Shown here: positions 27,439 to 36,505 of the stretch, piece after piece
Position numbering within the stretch: position 1 is the first letter of the stretch
Layout: each line of letters starts with the position of its first letter
DNA from: Phnomibacter ginsenosidimutans
GTDB taxonomy: Bacteria; Bacteroidota; Bacteroidia; Chitinophagales; Chitinophagaceae
Length of the DNA: 64,000 nucleotides
NCBI RefSeq assembly: GCF_009740285.1
Contig: NZ_CP046566.1
Coordinates: 1,480,501 to 1,544,500 of the forward strand
Direction: 5' to 3'
The notes under the pieces: model-generated
Databases searched by the model: none
What the model was told of the DNA's origin: nothing
The model's input: the letters and a program-made list of their open reading frames with translations, nothing else
Position numbers and translations under genes: made by a program

Positions 27439-27574
27439 GTTGGTTGGTTGGTAAGTTGGCACGTTGAGATGTTGGTATGTGACTACATCTTCGTCTCTCG
27501 ACCTTATTCTCAACCTTGTCCTCTACCTCAACCTAGGTCTTGACCTTCAAACCTCGTACTTCGTCCCTCTTACC
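27439..27574. repeat. T/G-rich then pyrimidine-rich degenerate repeats
   Basis: TTGGTTGGTTGGTAAGTTGG and similar words directly follow the metalloprotease stop. A C/T-rich stretch with repeated CTCAACCT/CCTCxACC words then runs up to the convergent ChaN-like gene, giving a roughly complementary T/G and C/A pattern. Confidence 0.45.
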
Positions 27575-28426
27575 TCAATAGGTTTTCGTCATATCCTCGT
27601 CTACCACAATAATAAAATCGGCCTTGCCCAGGTGCTCTTTATCGAGCCGGGCAAGGTCTTTTTGTGTAACGGTACTAATGGTGCCAATGCGCAGACCGGG
27701 CCGGCTTTGTTTCAGATACCAGTTGATGCTTTCATAATTGTCGCTATGGTAGGCGCCATTGTAGTGTATAAATGGCACACCGGGCTGCAGGTGTTGCAAA
27801 ATGAAATACGCCATCGTTGCATCTTTTACGGCTTGTGCTTTGGGCAGGTTGCTGCTGCCATGGCCACCCATCATTTGTAGCATGTTTTTGTAGCAGGGCA
27901 ACAAAGAATCGTACGCCACAGGCAGTGGCATCATCCAGGCTTTAGCTTCTGCTGAAATGGTGTCCAACACTTCAAAACCACCCTTGGCTACCATGCTGGC
28001 GTATCGCCGCGGAATATTGGTGGCAATAAAAGCGTAGTTTTTTTCCTTGGCATATTTTACCAGCGGCGCATAATCAGTGGGATAATTTTTCCAAAGCCGT
28101 GCATTACTGTCAAGCCCTTTGGCTGATAGCTTGCCCGCTAAAAAAGCATTGAGGGCTTGCTGATTGTCGGCTTCAAACATTTCGGCACCCAGCGTAATTT
28201 TTTGCTGATCACCCAGGCTGCGGGTGAGCTCCAGTTGCAACCAATGTGCAATAGGATTGTCGTGGTATTCGCCAAACAAAATCACTTCCTGTTGCTGCAT
28301 GGCTTTTACCACATCGCCCCATTTGGCCTTTTTGCCTTTAGCAGTAAAAATTTGATACGAAGGCAGTGATTGTGTATAAGCCGTTATGCTCATCAGTAGT
28401 AAAATGAATGACAATAGTTGTTTCAT
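27575..28426 (-). CDS. ChaN-like haem-binding domain protein (Cofac_haem_bdg)
   Basis: A 283-residue exported protein with signal peptide MKQLLSFILLLMSITAYTQS. The ChaN-like fold is recognised from VILFGEYHDNPIAHWLQLEL, LGAEMFEADNQQALNAFL, NYPTDYAPLVKYAKEKN and FIHYNGAYHSDN. Campylobacter ChaN binds haem and is linked to iron uptake. Whether this protein binds haem is inference. Confidence 0.85.
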   Translation of the reverse strand: MKQLLSFILLLMSITAYTQSLPSYQIFTAKGKKAKWGDVVKAMQQQEVILFGEYHDNPIAHWLQLELTRSLGDQQKITLGAEMFEADNQQALNAFLAGKLSAKGLDSNARLWKNYPTDYAPLVKYAKEKNYAFIATNIPRRYASMVAKGGFEVLDTISAEAKAWMMPLPVAYDSLLPCYKNMLQMMGGHGSSNLPKAQAVKDATMAYFILQHLQPGVPFIHYNGAYHSDNYESINWYLKQSRPGLRIGTISTVTQKDLARLDKEHLGKADFIIVVDEDMTKTY

Positions 28427-28609
28427 GAAGCCTGATTAAATATTCAAGTATTGCTTAAAGCGTCTGTAATGTAGAGAAGTTGCTCGTAATAAATACAGTT
28501 GGAAATATTGGCAAAGGGGTGGAGGGGATAAAATGTGACCTAGGTTACTATTCGCAAGCTGATTATAAAGGATATTTAGGGACAAGTGGAAATAGAATTC
28601 GAGAAACTT

Positions 28610-29860
28610 ATGGCTAAAATTCTAGTTATAGCGAAAAGGCACAACCTGTATAATTTTTTCATGCTCTGCTTTTCAGTTTGTGCATTTGTCAATACTAGTG
28701 TTGCCCGAACTTTTGTTTTTAAACCAGTTGTAGCACAAGCACTGTACTCAGATACTGCTAACTGGGAAAACCGTCAATATCCCGGACTTCAAATTGAATA
28801 TGGCGACACCATTGTTTTTGAATCCAATGGTAATTATCAACAAGTAATTATTGATACCAATATTATAGTCAGGGGGTATTGTCATGTAAAGGACAGTGTG
28901 TATTGGATGGTTCCTGCAAATACTAACATTACTTTTCAAGGGCTGCTTTATGAAAGCATCATAGAACGTGAAAGACTAAAGGCGAATACTACTTCTGAAG
29001 TAACTGTTGCAGGTAAATTGTTTTTCAACGGGGCAGGAGCAACTTTACTGGGCATAGCCAATATTTCAGGCAACATCGTTTCAGATGCGGATGTAGAAAA
29101 TGCGTTGTATCAACAAAAAATGAGCTTGAAAAAGGCAGTTGTTTCCGGAACTGTTTCCGGAATTGGTTTGCAGCTTTCTGCAGATAGTTTGGCTGTAGAT
29201 TCCAGTGCTGTTATTACTATTCATTCAGGATACAATATGAATGGAGGAAGCTTGAATGCCACTTTTCTTCACAACAAGGGAAAAATCAATTTGCTTTATG
29301 AAACGCAGTTAACGAGTAATACGATACAGAACAGTGGTGTCATTAATGCTGGAGCAATTACGGGGCAAATAACTAACGATGGGACGATAGAAGTTTTGCA
29401 ATTTCCTAGCAATGGTTTTACGGCCAATATCCATGATGTAATCAATACCGGTACCATAAAATTATACGGTTCAATATATGCTCCATTGATGATAAATGGC
29501 GTTAATAATGAAGGCGTTTTTCAAATAAGTGATTATCTGAATGAAGCCTCTGCCAACACTTGGGTGACTATAGAAGGAATGGTTCTAAATACGAATCAAT
29601 GGATACAAACTGGCACCGCTGCTGTGGCACACATGCAAGGTGAATATGCCAATGCAGGTAACTGTTACATCAATGGAAAAACATTTTTTAATAGTGGCAT
29701 TTTCACAAACAACGCCGTTTGTGTTTTTTCTGCATCCACCATGACTCCGGCATTCCAATTGGCAAATGAATTCGTAAACAACGGCACCCTTACTTTTTAT
29801 GGAAAGGTTATTCTTTCAGGCCAACTTAAAAATTATGGAACACTCAATTTCAATAATTAG
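28610..29860 (+). CDS. AT-rich secreted orphan with beta-solenoid-like repeats
   Basis: A 416-residue protein with a signal-like hydrophobic segment (NFFMLCFSVCAFVNTSVART). A long asparagine/glycine/threonine-rich body follows with short strand-turn units such as NSGVINAGAITGQITNDGTI, NTGTIKLYGSIYAP and NNGTLTFYGKVILSGQLKNYG. This spacing suggests a right-handed beta-helix. I do not recognise a family, and no T9SS C-terminal domain is evident. Base composition is clearly more AT-rich than its neighbours, so recent acquisition is likely. A GTG at 28586 is an alternative start. Confidence 0.6.
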   Translation: MAKILVIAKRHNLYNFFMLCFSVCAFVNTSVARTFVFKPVVAQALYSDTANWENRQYPGLQIEYGDTIVFESNGNYQQVIIDTNIIVRGYCHVKDSVYWMVPANTNITFQGLLYESIIERERLKANTTSEVTVAGKLFFNGAGATLLGIANISGNIVSDADVENALYQQKMSLKKAVVSGTVSGIGLQLSADSLAVDSSAVITIHSGYNMNGGSLNATFLHNKGKINLLYETQLTSNTIQNSGVINAGAITGQITNDGTIEVLQFPSNGFTANIHDVINTGTIKLYGSIYAPLMINGVNNEGVFQISDYLNEASANTWVTIEGMVLNTNQWIQTGTAAVAHMQGEYANAGNCYINGKTFFNSGIFTNNAVCVFSASTMTPAFQLANEFVNNGTLTFYGKVILSGQLKNYGTLNFNN

Positions 29861-29905
29861 ACTACATCTGGTATGTAAAAGGATAGGTTGTTGTAACTGC
29901 AAGCT

Positions 29906-32638
29906 TTAAAAATTCTCGAGAATCTGCTCCAGTTCGTGTTCGGTTTTTACCAGCACTTCACGGGCTTTACTGCCTTGGTTGGCACCTACAATGCCTGCAG
30001 CTTCCAGTCGATCCATCAATCGACCTGCTCGGTTGTAGCCTAGCTTCATGCGGCGTTGGATTAGGCTGGTGCTACCCATTTGGTTTTGTACAATCAAGCG
30101 GGCTGCATCGGCAAACAATACATCCCGGTCGCTCAGGTCGAAGTCGCGGCCTTCTTGTTCTTTTTCATCTACATATTCGGGCAGCAGGAAGGCATCGGGG
30201 TAGCCTCGTTGTGTGCCAATAAATTCACACACTTTCTCTACCTCGGGTGTATCTACAAACGCACACTGCAAACGAATGAGTTCGCCATTGTGACTAATGA
30301 GCATGTCGCCCTTGCCAATGAGTTGCTCTGCACCGCCGGCGTCGAGGATGGTGCGGCTGTCAATTTTTGAACTCACTTTAAAAGCAATACGGCTCGGGAA
30401 GTTGGCCTTGATGGTACCGGTAATGATATTGACCGAAGGACGCTGCGTAGCAATAATGAGGTGAATACCCACAGCACGGGCCAGCTGCGCCAATCGGGCA
30501 ATCGGCATTTCTACTTCTTTGCCAGCGGTCATGATGAGATCGGCAAATTCATCTACCACCAACACAATAAACGGTAGATACTGATGGCCTTTTTGCGGAT
30601 TGAGCTTGCGTTTGATGAACTTCTCGTTGTACTCTTTGATGTTGCGTACATGGGCCTCTTTCAGCAGGTCGTAGCGGTTGTCCATTTCAATACACAAAGC
30701 GTTGAGTGTATTGATTACTTTTTTGGTATCGGTGATGATGCTTTCATCTTCGCCAGGTAGTTTAGCCAAAAAGTGTTTTTCGATGACGCGGTACAAACTC
30801 AGTTCTACCTTCTTCGGATCGACCAGTACAAACTTGAGTTGCGAAGGATGTTTTTTATACAACAAACTAACGAGCACTGTATTGATGCCGACCGATTTAC
30901 CCTGACCGGTAGCACCTGCCATCAGCAAGTGCGGCATGCTGGCAAGGTCGGCTACGAAATGCTCGTTGGCAATGGTTTTGCCAATGGCAATGGGCAGGCT
31001 GTATTTGTTGTTGAGATATTTGTCGCTGCTCAGCAGACTCTTCATGCTCACCACATTCTTCCGCACATTGGGTACTTCAATACCAATGGTACCCTTACCC
31101 GGAATGGGTGCAATGATGCGGATGCCCAATGCTGCGAGACTCAACGCAATGTCATCCTCCAGGTTTTTGATGCGGCTGATACGTACACCAGGCGCCGGCA
31201 CAATTTCATAGAGTGTTACAGTAGGACCTACCGTTGCAGAAATCCGCTGAATGGTGATGTCGTAATTCTTGAGGGTGCCGATGATCTGATTCTTATTTTG
31301 CTCCAGTTCTTCGGGGTCGGCTATTACTTTTTCGCTGCCATGTGTATCCAGCAAATCGAGGCCGGGAAATTTATAGCCTTTCAAATCCAGTGCAGGATCG
31401 TAGGGCTCTAAATCCTGTGTGATTTCCGGAATGCTGCCGGTGGCATTAGCTACCATTTCGTCAATGTCTTCTTCTTCGTCCAAGTCGTTGTTCAGCTCCA
31501 GTTCCAAATCGCTTTTGGGCAGTTGGTTGGGCAGTATTTCACGAACGGCGATGGGCGTAATTTTTTTAGGCTGCAAAGGTTCTGACTCTGGTTCGGATTC
31601 CGCTACAGGTGCTGGTGGATTAGGCTTGGGTGGCAATGCTACCGCAATGGTTTCTACCGATTCATCAGTCTCCATTACATCCAGCGCATTCACCGGGTCT
31701 TCATTCACCGGCGTTGATGGTTGTGGCAAAACCACGGCAATGCCATCACCATCCATGCTGTTGCCATTGGCCGCTACAGGCTGGTTGGTGAGTGGATTGA
31801 TTTCCTCGGGCACAAATACCTGCATGGCAGGCGTTTTGCCTTCGGCATATAAGTCGTTGATGCTTTTGCCCGAGGGAATGGGCGTTGGCTGAAAACGGGC
31901 ATCACTCTGTGCAGCAGGCGATTCTGGAATGGTTGTTTCTTCCACCGCTTCCGGCACTATGGCAGCTACCGCTTCGGGTTTGGTGAGGTTGGCTTCGGCA
32001 TCGGTGAGGGTGGGTTTTTCCAACCGCTTGGGCAGTTTGAACACTGGGTTGAACCGCCAGATAAACCAACTGAAACCAGCCACAAACAAGAGCAAACCGG
32101 TGCCGGCTTTGCCCATGAGGTTGCTCAGGTATTGGCTGCAAAATTCACCCACAGCACCGCCGTAGCTAAAGCCACTGTCGGGCAGGGCAAAAGCAAGTGC
32201 CACACTAAAAAACAGCAGCCCGGTGAAGGTGTACTTCACATTGCGCCAAACAGAAAAAAGCTTTTTACCAAAAATGAGGTTGACACCTGCAACAAACGGC
32301 AACGTGCACAGCAGAAAGGCAGCCAGTCCAAAGCCTTTATAAATGAGGGTGTGGCCCGTCCACGCACCGAGGCGGCCGAGCATATTGTCAACCTGTAAAT
32401 TGTCTGCAAACAAAAAATTGGCGCCGGCTTTGAATACTTTATCCTGATCTTCCTGCCAGGTAAAGCAATAGGAGCCAAGCGCAATGAGCAATAGAATACT
32501 TAGCACCAGCAGGCTGAACCCGCTGATTTTGTGGGTGCGTTCATCTTTCACCACTTCCTGCACACTCACGGTTTGCTCTTTTTCCTGCTTCAGTCCTGGG
32601 GTGCTGGTTTCCTTCTTTTGCTTTGCTTTTACTGCCAT
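29906..32638 (-). CDS. ftsK: DNA translocase FtsK/SpoIIIE
   Basis: FtsK pumps chromosome ends across the division septum. The 910-residue product has four N-terminal membrane helices (about 40-195), a proline/glutamate-rich linker (about 200-390), an alpha-beta motor with Walker A GATGQGKSVGIN near residue 574 and Walker B FIVLVVDEFADLIM, and a C-terminal winged-helix gamma domain (QRRMKLGYNRAGRLMDRLEA). The linker is shorter than in E. coli FtsK. The start MAVKAKQKKETS lies just below promoter-like elements. Confidence 0.95.
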   Translation of the reverse strand: MAVKAKQKKETSTPGLKQEKEQTVSVQEVVKDERTHKISGFSLLVLSILLLIALGSYCFTWQEDQDKVFKAGANFLFADNLQVDNMLGRLGAWTGHTLIYKGFGLAAFLLCTLPFVAGVNLIFGKKLFSVWRNVKYTFTGLLFFSVALAFALPDSGFSYGGAVGEFCSQYLSNLMGKAGTGLLLFVAGFSWFIWRFNPVFKLPKRLEKPTLTDAEANLTKPEAVAAIVPEAVEETTIPESPAAQSDARFQPTPIPSGKSINDLYAEGKTPAMQVFVPEEINPLTNQPVAANGNSMDGDGIAVVLPQPSTPVNEDPVNALDVMETDESVETIAVALPPKPNPPAPVAESEPESEPLQPKKITPIAVREILPNQLPKSDLELELNNDLDEEEDIDEMVANATGSIPEITQDLEPYDPALDLKGYKFPGLDLLDTHGSEKVIADPEELEQNKNQIIGTLKNYDITIQRISATVGPTVTLYEIVPAPGVRISRIKNLEDDIALSLAALGIRIIAPIPGKGTIGIEVPNVRKNVVSMKSLLSSDKYLNNKYSLPIAIGKTIANEHFVADLASMPHLLMAGATGQGKSVGINTVLVSLLYKKHPSQLKFVLVDPKKVELSLYRVIEKHFLAKLPGEDESIITDTKKVINTLNALCIEMDNRYDLLKEAHVRNIKEYNEKFIKRKLNPQKGHQYLPFIVLVVDEFADLIMTAGKEVEMPIARLAQLARAVGIHLIIATQRPSVNIITGTIKANFPSRIAFKVSSKIDSRTILDAGGAEQLIGKGDMLISHNGELIRLQCAFVDTPEVEKVCEFIGTQRGYPDAFLLPEYVDEKEQEGRDFDLSDRDVLFADAARLIVQNQMGSTSLIQRRMKLGYNRAGRLMDRLEAAGIVGANQGSKAREVLVKTEHELEQILENF

Positions 32639-32643
32639 TGTAC

Positions 32644-32668
32644 CAAAGATAAATGCCGCCCAAATGTA
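32644..32668 (-). promoter_or_regulatory. Two possible -7 elements upstream of ftsK
   Basis: CAAAGATA (32644-32651) and CAAATGTA (32661-32668) read TATCTTTG and TACATTTG on the minus strand. The outer one would give a leader of about 17-20 bases before the ftsK ATG. -33 partners are unclear. Confidence 0.4.
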
Positions 32669-32830
32669 GCGGCTAATACAAGAAACCCACGGGGTGGGGA
32701 TTTATTGTGCTCTCAAGCGGGTGAATGACTCGTTGATGTGTATAAATAGTAGGAGGATGAAGCTTGTGAATAGATTATTTCCGGGCAAAAAGGCATTCAA
32801 TTTTCTAATTATGTCTTAATGCGGCTTTGT

Positions 32831-32934
32831 CACTTTCTTTTTCTTGAAAAAAGAAAGTAACCAAAGAAAATTCAAGGCAAACCCGACGCCTTCGGCCGTT
32901 TTGCCTGGCCAACGCCTCCCTCTGTGTAAAATGT
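32831..32934. repeat. Interspersed palindromic element
   Basis: Two hairpins stand in series inside the 353-base gap above ftsK. The first is ACTTTCTTTTT-cttg-AAAAAAGAAAGT at 32832-32858. The second, 32876-32905, is a GGCAAA...TTTGCC stem around CGCC-TTCG-GGCCG. A conserved spacer AACCAAAGAAAATTCAAGG joins them. From memory the motif recurs between genes in many Bacteroidota genomes. I see no ORF in it. Confidence 0.6.
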
Positions 32935-32991
32935 GCTCAGAAAAGTGAATGCATGAAGCACGAAAGGCTTTTAAGACATTTACTAAAGTTA

Positions 32992-33405
32992 TTACGCTCT
33001 AGTAGCATTTTTTCGCCATTGCATTCCTTCCACTCCCATCAACGCCAGCGCCGCTACTGCCATCAGGTACAAGCCCAACTGCGGCTGACCGCTGAATTGT
33101 TTGTCTGCCAACTCGGGCATTTGCAGCAACCTAATGATGCGCAGCAAGGCAAAAGCCAGCAGCAATAGACCGCTAATAATGCCCGGCCAAACGAGCCATT
33201 GCTGTTTTTTAAGTTGCCAAATCCACTGCAGGGAAATGAGCACTACAGCTACACCAACCATGGCCCAGGCCGACTGCTGAAAATACAGGGCTACGGTATG
33301 AGTGCCGCCATTCAGGCGAATGCTTTCGGCTGGAATGAACAGGCTAATGAGCAACAACAGGTAGCTGCCCAATAACCAACGACGATATACAGAAATGGCA
33401 TTCAT
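32992..33405 (-). CDS. Four-helix membrane protein of unknown function
   Basis: A 137-residue protein with four hydrophobic segments: LLGSYLLLLISLFIP, SAWAMVGVAVVLISLQWIW, WPGIISGLLLLAFALL and LYLMAVAALALMGVEG. It resembles small DUF4293-like Bacteroidota membrane proteins in size and layout, but I cannot confirm that. The start is MNAISVYRRW at 33405. It diverges from the DUF3822 gene. Confidence 0.7.
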   Translation of the reverse strand: MNAISVYRRWLLGSYLLLLISLFIPAESIRLNGGTHTVALYFQQSAWAMVGVAVVLISLQWIWQLKKQQWLVWPGIISGLLLLAFALLRIIRLLQMPELADKQFSGQPQLGLYLMAVAALALMGVEGMQWRKNATRA

Positions 33406-33507
33406 GAACTGCAAAGATGCGGGAAGCCAGCTTTGCGATGCACAGAATTGCACACTGGTTGATAGCACAAGTGAATGCCGTGCGGCAAAAACTTTAGGTT
33501 TGCTGCA

Positions 33508-34314
33508 ATGGTTGCTAAATCAATGGATATCGGAACACATGCACTGCTGCCTTACGAGGCGCACAACCGTCAGCTGCTGCTGGAGTGGTCGCCGCTGCAC
33601 TTGCATGTATTACTCTTCAACAACAATACGGCCTCGGTAGAAGCCCTCGAATCATTTAGCGGAAGCATTGATGACGAGGACGAATGGGATGCGCTGCTAG
33701 GCCAAAGCAAGCTGCTGCAACTGCACGATGTGGCAGTGAAGCTGGTAGCTGCGGCGTCACGTTTTTTGCCCTGCCCGCTGGAAGTGCTTGATACCGACCG
33801 CTGCAAACAGGAACTCGATTTGCTGTTGGGGGCTGCTTTGTGGCAGCATACCAGCTCCGATATTTTACAACACCGCGACATGGCCATTATTTGGCAAATG
33901 CCTGAATTGCTGCTGCAAAGAATGCGCAACCATTTTCAGGTAATGCAGGTGCAACATGTGCAGTCAATGCTGCTGCAACGACCTGTAGCTACGGGCACCA
34001 TTGGTCAACTGCTGCTGGCCCCACAACAATGTATGCTGCAATTGCAACAGGATGGCCGGTTGATTTTTGCAGCTTGCCTGCCGGTATTGAATGCCGATGA
34101 TTTGGCGTATCGATTGTTGCAGGTTTGTCAGCAATACGGGCTCAATGGGGCCGAGGTGCAATGGCAATGCTCCGGCATGATTGCTACTGATGGCGATTTG
34201 TATACCAGCTTACAGAAATACCTGCAACAGTTTCAGTTGCAAACAACCGATGTGTCGATGCCGGCAGAAGCCACCACACATTATTTTGCTCACCTCTTAG
34301 CAGTTTTGTCATGA
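33508..34314 (+). CDS. DUF3822 family protein
   Basis: A 268-residue protein of the DUF3822 type, usually encoded beside rsmD in Bacteroidota. It has an ASKHA-like pattern: an N-terminal IGTHALLPYEAHNRQLLLEWSPLHLHVLLFNN segment and a C-terminal half with YRLLQVCQQYGLNGAEVQWQ. Function is unknown. The stop overlaps the rsmD start as ATGA. ATG 33508 is taken as start; ATG 33523 is also possible. Confidence 0.78.
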   Translation: MVAKSMDIGTHALLPYEAHNRQLLLEWSPLHLHVLLFNNNTASVEALESFSGSIDDEDEWDALLGQSKLLQLHDVAVKLVAAASRFLPCPLEVLDTDRCKQELDLLLGAALWQHTSSDILQHRDMAIIWQMPELLLQRMRNHFQVMQVQHVQSMLLQRPVATGTIGQLLLAPQQCMLQLQQDGRLIFAACLPVLNADDLAYRLLQVCQQYGLNGAEVQWQCSGMIATDGDLYTSLQKYLQQFQLQTTDVSMPAEATTHYFAHLLAVLS

Positions 34315-34853
34315 GAATCATTGGAGGAGAATGGGGAGGGCGAAAAATTCATCCGCCAACCAAAATGCCTTACACCAGGCCTACTACGGATATTGCCAAA
34401 GAAGGCTTGTTCAATATTTTGCAAAATCAGGTTGATTTTGAAGGCGCCAAAACACTCGATTTATTTGGCGGCACCGGTGCCATTTCGTACGAACTCATTA
34501 GCCGTGGCGCTACCGATAGCACCATTGTAGAAAAGGATGTGCAAATGTATCAGTTCATCAGCGACAACCTGAAAAAACTGGGTGCACCTCCGGTAAAAAT
34601 GTTTCGCCTGGATGTGTTCAAATTTTTGGAAACCTGTACCGAACAATACGATTTCATTTTTGCAGGCCCTCCGTATGCACTCACTACCATTGATGATATT
34701 CCACGCATCATCATTGATAGAAAACTGATTGCACCGGATGGCGTATTTGTGCTGGAGCATACACCCCGCAACAATTACGAGCAGTATGCAGGTTTTGTAA
34801 AACAACGCAACTACGGCACCACCGTTTTTTCATTTTTTGAAAGAGTAGACTAA
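34311..34853 (+). CDS. rsmD: 16S rRNA G966 N2-methyltransferase RsmD, altered catalytic motif
   Basis: RsmD methylates G966 of 16S rRNA. The 180-residue product starts MRIIGGEWGGRKIHPP and has RPTTDIAKEGLFNIL and the SAM motif TLDLFGGTGAISYELISRGA. The catalytic motif IV, normally DPPY, reads GPPY here (FIFAGPPYAL, codon GGC at about 34663-34665). A single A-to-G change would explain it. Either activity is impaired or this is a sequence error. It is translationally coupled to DUF3822 upstream. Confidence 0.9.
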   Translation: MRIIGGEWGGRKIHPPTKMPYTRPTTDIAKEGLFNILQNQVDFEGAKTLDLFGGTGAISYELISRGATDSTIVEKDVQMYQFISDNLKKLGAPPVKMFRLDVFKFLETCTEQYDFIFAGPPYALTTIDDIPRIIIDRKLIAPDGVFVLEHTPRNNYEQYAGFVKQRNYGTTVFSFFERVD

Positions 34854-34860
34854 CCGCAAC

Positions 34861-35430
34861 ATGACTAAAGCCAGCATTCGCAAAAGCTATACGGCACAGC
34901 GCCAGACGTTGACCACCGAAGCCATGCACGAAATGCTGACACCCATGTTGCACCAGTTTTTATCCTTGTCGTTGCCAGCGCCTGCTATGTACATGAGCTA
35001 CCGCAGCATGGACAATCGCCATGAGGTACCAGTGCATTATTTCGAATCGGTGCTGAGCGATGAAGTGGCCGGTATTCAATTTTGTTATCCACGCATCCAA
35101 ATGACCGATGGCAGTATGGATGCCATTGCCGATGACGATGCTGTGCAATGGGAAGAAACCGTATTTGGTTTGGAAGAACCCGTGGCGGGCAACATTGTTT
35201 CGCCAGAAAATATAGATGTTGTGCTGGTGCCCTTGCTGGCCTTTGATACCCGTGGTTTTCGGGTGGGCTATGGCAAAGGATTTTATGACCGTTTTTTAAC
35301 ACGCTGTAAGAAGGATGTGTTAACAATCGGGCTGAGTTGGTTTCCGCCAGTTGACGGCATTGAGGATATCCATGCGAATGATGTACCTTTAAAATATTGT
35401 ATCACGCCGCAACGGATCTATGCATTTTAA
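34861..35430 (+). CDS. 5-formyltetrahydrofolate cyclo-ligase
   Basis: A 189-residue enzyme converting 5-formyl-THF to 5,10-methenyl-THF with ATP. The start motif KASIRKSYTAQRQTL and the C-terminal signature VPLLAFDTRGFRVGYGKGFYDRFL place it in this family. It starts 7 bases after rsmD and overlaps lpxK by 11 bases, so it belongs to the same operon. Confidence 0.9.
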   Translation: MTKASIRKSYTAQRQTLTTEAMHEMLTPMLHQFLSLSLPAPAMYMSYRSMDNRHEVPVHYFESVLSDEVAGIQFCYPRIQMTDGSMDAIADDDAVQWEETVFGLEEPVAGNIVSPENIDVVLVPLLAFDTRGFRVGYGKGFYDRFLTRCKKDVLTIGLSWFPPVDGIEDIHANDVPLKYCITPQRIYAF

Positions 35431-36505
35431 TTTTTACCTGTTACGTGGTCTCCGGTTATTGTTGTTCCCTTTTTCATTTGTAATGGCGCTGGTGGTGATG
35501 CTGCGCAACAAGCTCTACGACTGGAATTTTTTCAAAACAACATCGTTCAATCTGCCACTCATATGTGTGGGCAATGTGAGTGTAGGTGGTACTGGCAAAA
35601 GCCCCATGACCGAAATGCTGATTGGTTGGCTGCAGGAAGATTTTCAGCTGGCCACTTTGAGCCGTGGATACAAAAGAAAAACGAAAGGCTACCTGCTGGC
35701 AGGCGAGGGTACCACTGCATTGGAAATAGGCGATGAACCTATGCAGTTTCATCAGAAGTTTCCGCATGTAGCCGTGGCTGTGGGTGAGGAACGTATTGTA
35801 GCTGTACCGCAATTGCTGCAAGACCGCCCCGATACAGATGTGATTATTTTGGATGATGCTTTTCAGCACAGAGCTATTAGTGCAGGGCTCAATATTTTGC
35901 TGACTGATTACAGCAATCCTTATTGGTACGATTGGTTTTTGCCGAGCGGCGATTTGCGGGATGAACGCCGCAGTGTACAACGGGCACAGATAATCGTCGT
36001 TACCAAATGCCCGCCGGATATGGGGCCTACGGAAAAGCAAAAAATCATTCAGCGTATTAAACTCTTGGCGCATCAGCAAGTGTTTTTTACCTGCTTGCAA
36101 TATGCTACGCCGTATCACATTCTTACAGCAGAAACAAAATCGCTGCCTGCAGAAGCTGCGGTGTTGTTGGTGTGTGGCATTGCCAATCCGGTGCCACTCA
36201 AAAAACATTTGGAAAAACATGTAGCCGAGTATCATCAGCTCAGTTACAGCGATCATCATATTTTCAGCATTGATGATTTGCGGGAGATGGAAAAACGCTT
36301 CACTCAGCTGGAGCATAACGAAAAGCTATTGCTGACAACAGAAAAGGATGCGGTTCGCCTCCTCAAGTTTGGCGAAGAATTGAAACGACTGCCCTTGTAC
36401 GTGCAGCCCGTGCAGCATCAGGTGTTGTTTGGCGAAGCTGATTTATTTAAAAAAGCCGTGGTAGACTTTGTGCTGCATTTCGGCAAAACACAAACACATG
36501 CATAA
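35420..36505 (+). CDS. lpxK: Tetraacyldisaccharide 4'-kinase LpxK
   Basis: LpxK phosphorylates the 4' position of the lipid A precursor at the inner membrane. The 361-residue product has an N-terminal membrane-anchoring helix (LLLFPFSFVMALVVMLRN), the P-loop VGNVSVGGTGKSPMTEML, LSRGYKRKTKGY, and VIILDDAFQHRAISAGLNIL. It overlaps the folate gene upstream and rnr downstream. Confidence 0.93.
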   Translation: MHFNFYLLRGLRLLLFPFSFVMALVVMLRNKLYDWNFFKTTSFNLPLICVGNVSVGGTGKSPMTEMLIGWLQEDFQLATLSRGYKRKTKGYLLAGEGTTALEIGDEPMQFHQKFPHVAVAVGEERIVAVPQLLQDRPDTDVIILDDAFQHRAISAGLNILLTDYSNPYWYDWFLPSGDLRDERRSVQRAQIIVVTKCPPDMGPTEKQKIIQRIKLLAHQQVFFTCLQYATPYHILTAETKSLPAEAAVLLVCGIANPVPLKKHLEKHVAEYHQLSYSDHHIFSIDDLREMEKRFTQLEHNEKLLLTTEKDAVRLLKFGEELKRLPLYVQPVQHQVLFGEADLFKKAVVDFVLHFGKTQTHA

